Assembly: GCA_017467985.1 (NCBI GenBank)
Contig: JAFUJY010000177.1
Location: forward strand, 1-6,364
Reading direction: 5' to 3'
Source: Bacillota bacterium
GTDB taxonomy: Bacteria > Bacillota > Clostridia > Lachnospirales > Bianqueaceae
DNA length: 6,364 nt
How positions within the stretch are numbered: position 1 is the first letter of the stretch; every line of letters begins with the position of its first letter. The notes under the pieces are model-generated. The model was not told where the DNA came from and did no database searches. It saw nothing but the letters and a program-made list of their open reading frames with translations. The position numbers were made by a program, and so were the translations under genes. This document shows, piece by piece, positions 6,074 through 6,364 of this stretch.

Positions 6074-6364
6074 GGGGCCTAGTTCCAGGACAATGCAAAA
6101 AACTGGAACCCGGTTCCAAGATAATGCGAAAATCTGGGGCCTGGTTCCAGGATAATGCAAAAAGCTGGAGCCTGGTTCCAGGATAATGCAAAAAGCTGGG
6201 GCCTGGTTCCAGGATAATGCAAAAAGCTGGAACCCGGTTCCAAGATAATGCAAAAAGCTGGGGCCACGCACCAGGATAATGCAAAAAACTGGGGCCACGC
6301 ACTAGGATAATGCAAAAAACTGGGGCCACGCACCAGGATAATGCAAAAAACTGGGGCCACGCAC
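6074..6364. repeat. Tandem array of a 31-bp hairpin-forming unit (9 full copies plus a partial, continuing past the window)
   Basis: Units start at 6074, 6105, 6136, 6167, 6198, 6229, 6260, 6291 and 6322, with a 12-bp partial at 6353. All full units are exactly 31 bp with no insertions or deletions. The conserved core is close to GGATAATGCAAAAAGCTGG. The other part has three subtypes: GGGGCCTGGTTCCAGG (units 1, 3, 4, 5, with small changes), GGAACCCGGTTCCAAG (units 2 and 6) and GGGGCCACGCACCAGG (units 7 to 9 and the partial). Each unit can fold a stem of about 7 bp with a 3-nt loop. The array lies about 50 bp upstream of the Spo0A-box-like sites of spoIIE. Because 31 is not a multiple of 3 and the minus strand of the unit has no stop, long but spurious open frames arise in all three minus frames. 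There are no unique spacers, so it is not a CRISPR array. The role is unknown. Confidence 0.93.

Noticed and set aside
6038..6360. Three overlapping minus-strand open frames of 86-93 codons with a repeated protein pattern (FCIILEPG / SFLHYPGT / LFALSW)
   Set aside because: They are the same 31-bp repeat read in all three frames: the unit has no stop on that strand and 31 is not a multiple of 3, so every frame cycles through the same three peptides. They begin at GTG codons inside repeat units, with no ribosome binding site.
6074..6364. CRISPR array
   Set aside because: The period is 31 bp with the whole unit repeated and no unique spacers; the variable part takes only three recurring forms, and no cas gene is in view.

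Overview
The window looks like chromosomal DNA of a spore-forming, anaerobic Firmicute, most likely a gut Lachnospiraceae (Clostridium cluster XIVa type). The grounds are a full-length SpoIIE sporulation phosphatase, a promoter with Spo0A-type architecture, strong AGGAGG ribosome binding sites and an intracellular GH38 alpha-mannosidase. The genus assignment is inference. All recognisable genes lie on the minus strand, so transcription runs from right to left.

Layout from right to left, in the direction of transcription. (1) 6364-6074: tandem array of a 31-bp unit, nine full copies plus a partial one, cut by the window edge. It comes in three sequence subtypes, all of which can form the same short hairpin. 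(2) 6073-5929: spoIIE control region, with TTGACA and TATAAT separated by 21 bp, two inverted Spo0A-box-like heptamers and a good Shine-Dalgarno. (3) 5928-3604: spoIIE, 774 aa, with an N-terminal membrane region, a Cys-containing central region and a C-terminal PP2C phosphatase domain. (4) 3603-3541: short gap with a near-consensus sigma-A promoter starting right after the spoIIE stop and no terminator. (5) 3540-499: GH38 alpha-mannosidase, 1013 aa, with all zinc and catalytic residues recognisable. (6) 495-465: perfect 11-bp inverted repeat after the mannosidase stop. (7) 455-404: another good sigma-A promoter and an AGGAGG site. (8) 403-1: an open frame truncated by the window edge, with ATA where a start codon is expected.

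The genes do not form an obvious pathway. SpoIIE acts at the asymmetric septum to activate sigma F, while the mannosidase would trim alpha-mannosides in the cytoplasm. Each gene has its own promoter, but read-through from spoIIE into the mannosidase is possible. The points most worth a second look are the structured repeat array upstream of spoIIE, the ATA start of the left-hand gene, and the well-preserved Spo0A-type spoIIE promoter. I see no new defence or mobile system that I could defend from this sequence.
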